From Phallusia fumigata (lineage: Eukaryota > Chordata > Ascidiacea > Phlebobranchia > Ascidiidae), in contig QXVZ01005707.1 of assembly GCA_008931825.1 (NCBI GenBank), positions 3,911 through 27,932 on the forward strand: a stretch of 24,022 nt of DNA, read 5' to 3'. The notes below the pieces were generated by a model. It had not been told where the DNA came from, ran no database searches, and saw nothing but the letters and a program-made list of their open reading frames with translations. Position 1 is the stretch's first letter, and every line of letters starts with the position of its first letter. A program made the translations under genes and the position numbers. Shown here piece by piece: positions 1 to 24,022 of this stretch.

Positions 1-1436
1 GAACACTTTGCAAGAGTTGATGCTGCAATAATTCAAGATTTTAAACAACTAATGGCAGATGGTTGCGAAGATAAAGATATTCGAAGTGACTCTCTGATAG
101 CGGGATCCATGTCAATGGCACTTTGCTGTATCCTTTATTTTGTTGACAATTATGTAATACAGTGGAACATTTTATGGTATAACTTGGAGGTAATGCACTA
201 TCACCACATACCACTTAGTTCCACTAAAGTAACTTTAATCAGAAAATCATTTTGTGAATGCAACGTAGAACCCAATTCAATTCAGTACACGAAATTGCTT
301 GCTACTTGGTGCTTTCACGTATTACTGTTTGCAAACACAAATCATGAACTTTATGTTTCATCAAGTACTTTTCTGTTCGTTCCTTAACTTGTTAAATATC
401 TCAGATATACACAGAATGATGAGAGAGGCAAAATCAAGACAGAAAATAAACTCCAGAATGTTAGTTGTGAAAGCTGCAGATGACGCAGCATCACAATACA
501 TGAGTTTCATGAATGTGATATTTGCAGGTGAGTGTGACTGCATTTAACAACTTTGAATTGCAATTTTTTACTGAACCGTTTTTCTATGATGGCAAAATTT
601 ATGCCTGTGGGGTTTTAACCTCGAACACATTCCATTAGCATAACCTGAGGTTAATGTGACATGGGGTCTTTGGTTTAGATAAAAGCCGAAATTTAAAGTT
701 TGCCTATTTGAAGGAACCCTTGCATAGGATCTAGCTTTTTGCAATACATAATATGTTTGGGCCATTTTGTTGTTGAAATACCATATTTTACCGAACAAGT
801 TTGTGAGGGCAAATTTGCTACCGTTTTGTATTCATAGATGGGTAACTTAAACTGTTTAGCCCAATAATATGATTTTTTAGCTCAAAAGGAACATGTGGTT
901 ATTGATGCATGCGTCCTTGGACAAGATTCTGGGTTACTTCAGCAAGCATGTGATATGACGGGTGGCATGTACCTGAAAGTTCCAACACAAGATATGCTGC
1001 TGCAATATTTACTGGTATGTTTAAAAACTTATTTAAGTATCACATCAAAGGCTTTGTTTTGCCTACACATAAAAAACTGTGTAAAGACACAAGATAATGT
1101 ATCTTTACCGGTGTCAATTGTCGATCTGCATCAAGCTGTGTTTTACAGACTGCCTTCCTCACTGAAGCTGAAGTTCGGAAGTCAAGTTTTAACTTCTCGA
1201 AAACTAACAACTCTTGTGACGTCGACTACCGAGCTGCTTGCTTCTGTCATCGAAGTTTGGTGGATGTCGGCTTTGTATGCTCAGTGTGTCTTTCAATATT
1301 CTGTCAATTCAGCCCAATCTGCTCAACATGTGAAACTGCATTTAAACCGCCACCGATGTCGACAAAGGGCAGAAAAAAACGTCGCTTGCCTGCAAGTCGA
1401 TCTGCTTCCCCCTACACTGAAGGTGGATTGAAATGA
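1..1436 (+). CDS. GTF2H3: TFIIH subunit p34 (GTF2H3/Tfb4), 3' four exons, partial
   Basis: This gene encodes the p34 subunit of the TFIIH core, which acts in RNA polymerase II initiation and nucleotide excision repair in the nucleus. Four exons are readable: 1-127, 405-527, 881-1014 and 1149-1436 (TGA at 1434-1436), with GT-AG introns and matching phases at every join. The joined product has about 222 residues. The human protein has about 308, so roughly the first 85 residues lie left of the window. Diagnostic stretches seen are [57 protein letters not shown] and [12 protein letters not shown]. These belong to the second half of the vWA-like domain. The zinc-binding C-terminus follows, with cysteines spaced as in [18 protein letters not shown]. 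The end is a basic tail ([14 protein letters not shown]). Identification is firm from family knowledge; exon ends are inferred from splice consensus and frame. Confidence 0.95.
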
Positions 1437-1475
1437 AAACTTACCCACTATGTTTGAATGAAATTAAACCGCAGC

Positions 1476-1481
1476 AATAAA
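1476..1481 (+). promoter_or_regulatory. Poly(A) signal of the p34 gene
   Basis: A canonical AATAAA hexamer lies 40 bases after the p34 stop codon, in the right orientation, giving a short 3' UTR. It is the only well-placed canonical hexamer before the gene ends. Confidence 0.7.
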
Positions 1482-2869
1482 AAGTTCATTTTCATTTTGC
1501 ACATATTTGTTTGATGTTTGAAACAGCATTACAATTGTTCTCATATTTTATATCGGCTACTGCAGTTTCAGGTGCAATGGCATTATTTCGAAAACCGAAC
1601 CCCGCTTTCCTGATGTGACCTGTTCACTAACCTCTGAACATCAGCACACAAACAGTTCAAATCTGCGAACTACTGAATTTCATTGTTAACAAACAATAAG
1701 AAAACATATGTAGGGAGTGCAAAGCCTGCACATTTTAGGGGGGCAGAGTGCGCCACCATGTGGAAGCGCCCATAGAACATTGAAGTAAATTCTAAGTGCC
1801 GTCGCAAAATCTTAACAAGTTTGTTAGTCAATGGAACTTATAAGAGAAAGTTGTTAGGCAAAGTGGATTCTTAAAACAAATACATTTGAGTAGAAAGTGT
1901 AACTTGTGAGTTTTGCCCCGGCAAAAAAATTAGCAGAAAACTTATTCTTGTCCCAAATGTGCCACTAGAAATTACCAGTTGGCGCTCTTGTGACAACTGA
2001 CTTAATTCTTCAGCTCGATGGCGCTGGCGAGCAGGTATGGCAGCAAATATGGGCGGAAACGGAATACTGACGTAGCGCTTTGTTACGTATGTTGCAAGTG
2101 ACGTCATTATTTGCTGGCAACACAGGGTACCGGATACAGGGGAGTGGGGGTGGGGGTAATGGCGTACGAAGTGGGTAAATTCGAGGGTGAAAGGTCAACG
2201 TGGTATTCGAGCAGTTTTCGTGTCTTCACATGACTTGCAACTTTCCGTAACAGCTTGGTCAACACGTAAAACGGAAAACACCGTACGTTGGGTGTCTTGG
2301 GGGGTTAATAGGGGGGATTTACCAGTAGCATCGGGTGACTATCTGTACACATGTACAAAAACAAACGCTGTAAAAGGAGACAAAACTAAAAATTGGCATG
2401 AAATTTTAAAACAGCGTCGTTTAAATTTCGCCTTGTACAAAATGTGAAACGGGCGTAAAATTTACAAGAACGAAGTAAAAGCGACGGATGATAAGAACAA
2501 GCGAAAAAATAGAAGAGAAATCGTAGAATGTAGGAAAGAATGGAGCGGAACTGAGAATTTTGAAGAGGAACGGCCTCTGACCGAAAGTTGGTGACTCACA
2601 CATCGGGGAAAGTCCCACACTATGACGTTTGCTTCGCAATATTTTCAACACATGGACAATCGCAATCGTTTCAGACACAAATACCGGAATGTTTTCATTG
2701 TGAGAAGCGGACCAGCCGAACCAAACACACAATCACCACGCCCTTAGAAGAACGCAACATAGAAACAACAAGTTTGGCGTGTGTACCTTACAAAAATCAC
2801 GTGACACCTTCAACATGACCGAAAATAACCTCTCAAGCTCACTCGATATGACCGAAAGTAACCCCAACT
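1482..2869. other. Convergent intergenic region, including the probable CIC 3' UTR
   Basis: No recognisable protein or RNA gene is seen between the two stop codons. The right part, just below 2870, should be the CIC 3' UTR on the - strand, but I find no canonical AATAAA on that strand, so its end is unknown. The region holds a GC-richer patch at about 1980-2180 with a CRE-like TGACGTCA palindrome at 2099-2106. G-run clusters lie on the + strand at about 2124-2158 and 2293-2319. A short direct repeat (ATGACCGAAA.TAACC) is at 2815-2830 and 2848-2863. Open frames here on both strands look random. Confidence 0.6.
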
Positions 2870-23829
<20,960 letters not shown>

Positions 23830-24022
23830 CTGAAAAATTAAGTTTCCATTAAGTAAGTTGGTAAGTTACCACATTCCTGCAACTCTAATCTCTAACAAAA
23901 ATTTAAAAATAAGTAGAAAACCAGCAAAAACGAACATTAGGAATTGACACAAAACTAGGAATATCAGTATGATCAAACAAAATAGCAAAAAATCCGATTT
24001 TTAAATATAATTGCACTTTTTT
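23830..24022 (-). other. CIC intron, running off the window
   Basis: AT-rich with a T-run at the edge. No further exon with fitting phase is seen, so upstream CIC exons and the promoter are outside. Confidence 0.6.

Noticed and set aside
895-1431. A single open frame of 178 codons at the end of the p34 gene
   Set aside because: It is exon 881-1014 followed by a 134-base intron read through in frame and then exon 1149-1436 in the wrong frame. The true product switches frame at the splice, giving the zinc-binding CSVC…CSTC sequence.

Overview
This is eukaryotic nuclear DNA from an animal, with AT-rich non-coding sequence, short introns and many exons. It holds the 3' parts of two genes in tail-to-tail (convergent) orientation. 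On the + strand, positions 1-1436 carry the last four exons of the TFIIH core subunit p34 (GTF2H3/Tfb4). On the - strand, positions 23829-2870 carry 35 or 36 coding exons of capicua (CIC), the HMG-box repressor. The CIC chain runs from the N-terminal region special to the long isoform (CIC-L type) to the stop codon. About 2,185 residues are readable. From human CIC-L (as I remember it), roughly the first 100 residues plus the promoter lie beyond position 24022.

All exon joins were read by eye from the bases. Every CIC junction keeps the reading frame, and the conserved blocks fall in the expected order: long-form N-terminal Cys/His block (22640-21698), ataxin-1-binding motif (18068-17854), HMG box (16199-15580), the 'IDLKC.ER' block (14602-13928), the 'QVRYVLPPMP' block (9081-8931) and the C-terminal C1 DNA-binding region (5201-2870). 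The organism is probably a tunicate such as Ciona. This is inferred from the compact intron-rich gene, the AT-rich introns and the strongly divergent allelic contigs, and it is not proven.

The window is an imperfect assembly. It contains five single 'n' bases (10880, 11709, 12253, 16449, 22936), and each sits between two copies of the same sequence. The largest is a block of about 2.6 kb with five CIC exons, present twice (8310-10879 and 10881-13775). The copies differ mainly by synonymous changes and intron indels, as two alleles would. Splice phases do not allow both sets to be used in tandem, so each pair should be collapsed to one.

The DNA between the two stop codons (1437-2869) has a poly(A) signal for the p34 gene, G-run clusters and a CRE-like palindrome, but no recognisable gene. 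Other features worth noting are a GC-AG intron, a candidate 15-nt microexon, a NAGNAG acceptor and fragments of a short terminal-inverted-repeat element in CIC introns. I see no prokaryotic features, CRISPR array, tRNA or rRNA. I found no wholly new system: the core of the window is the known CIC/ataxin-1 repressor architecture in what is probably an invertebrate chordate.
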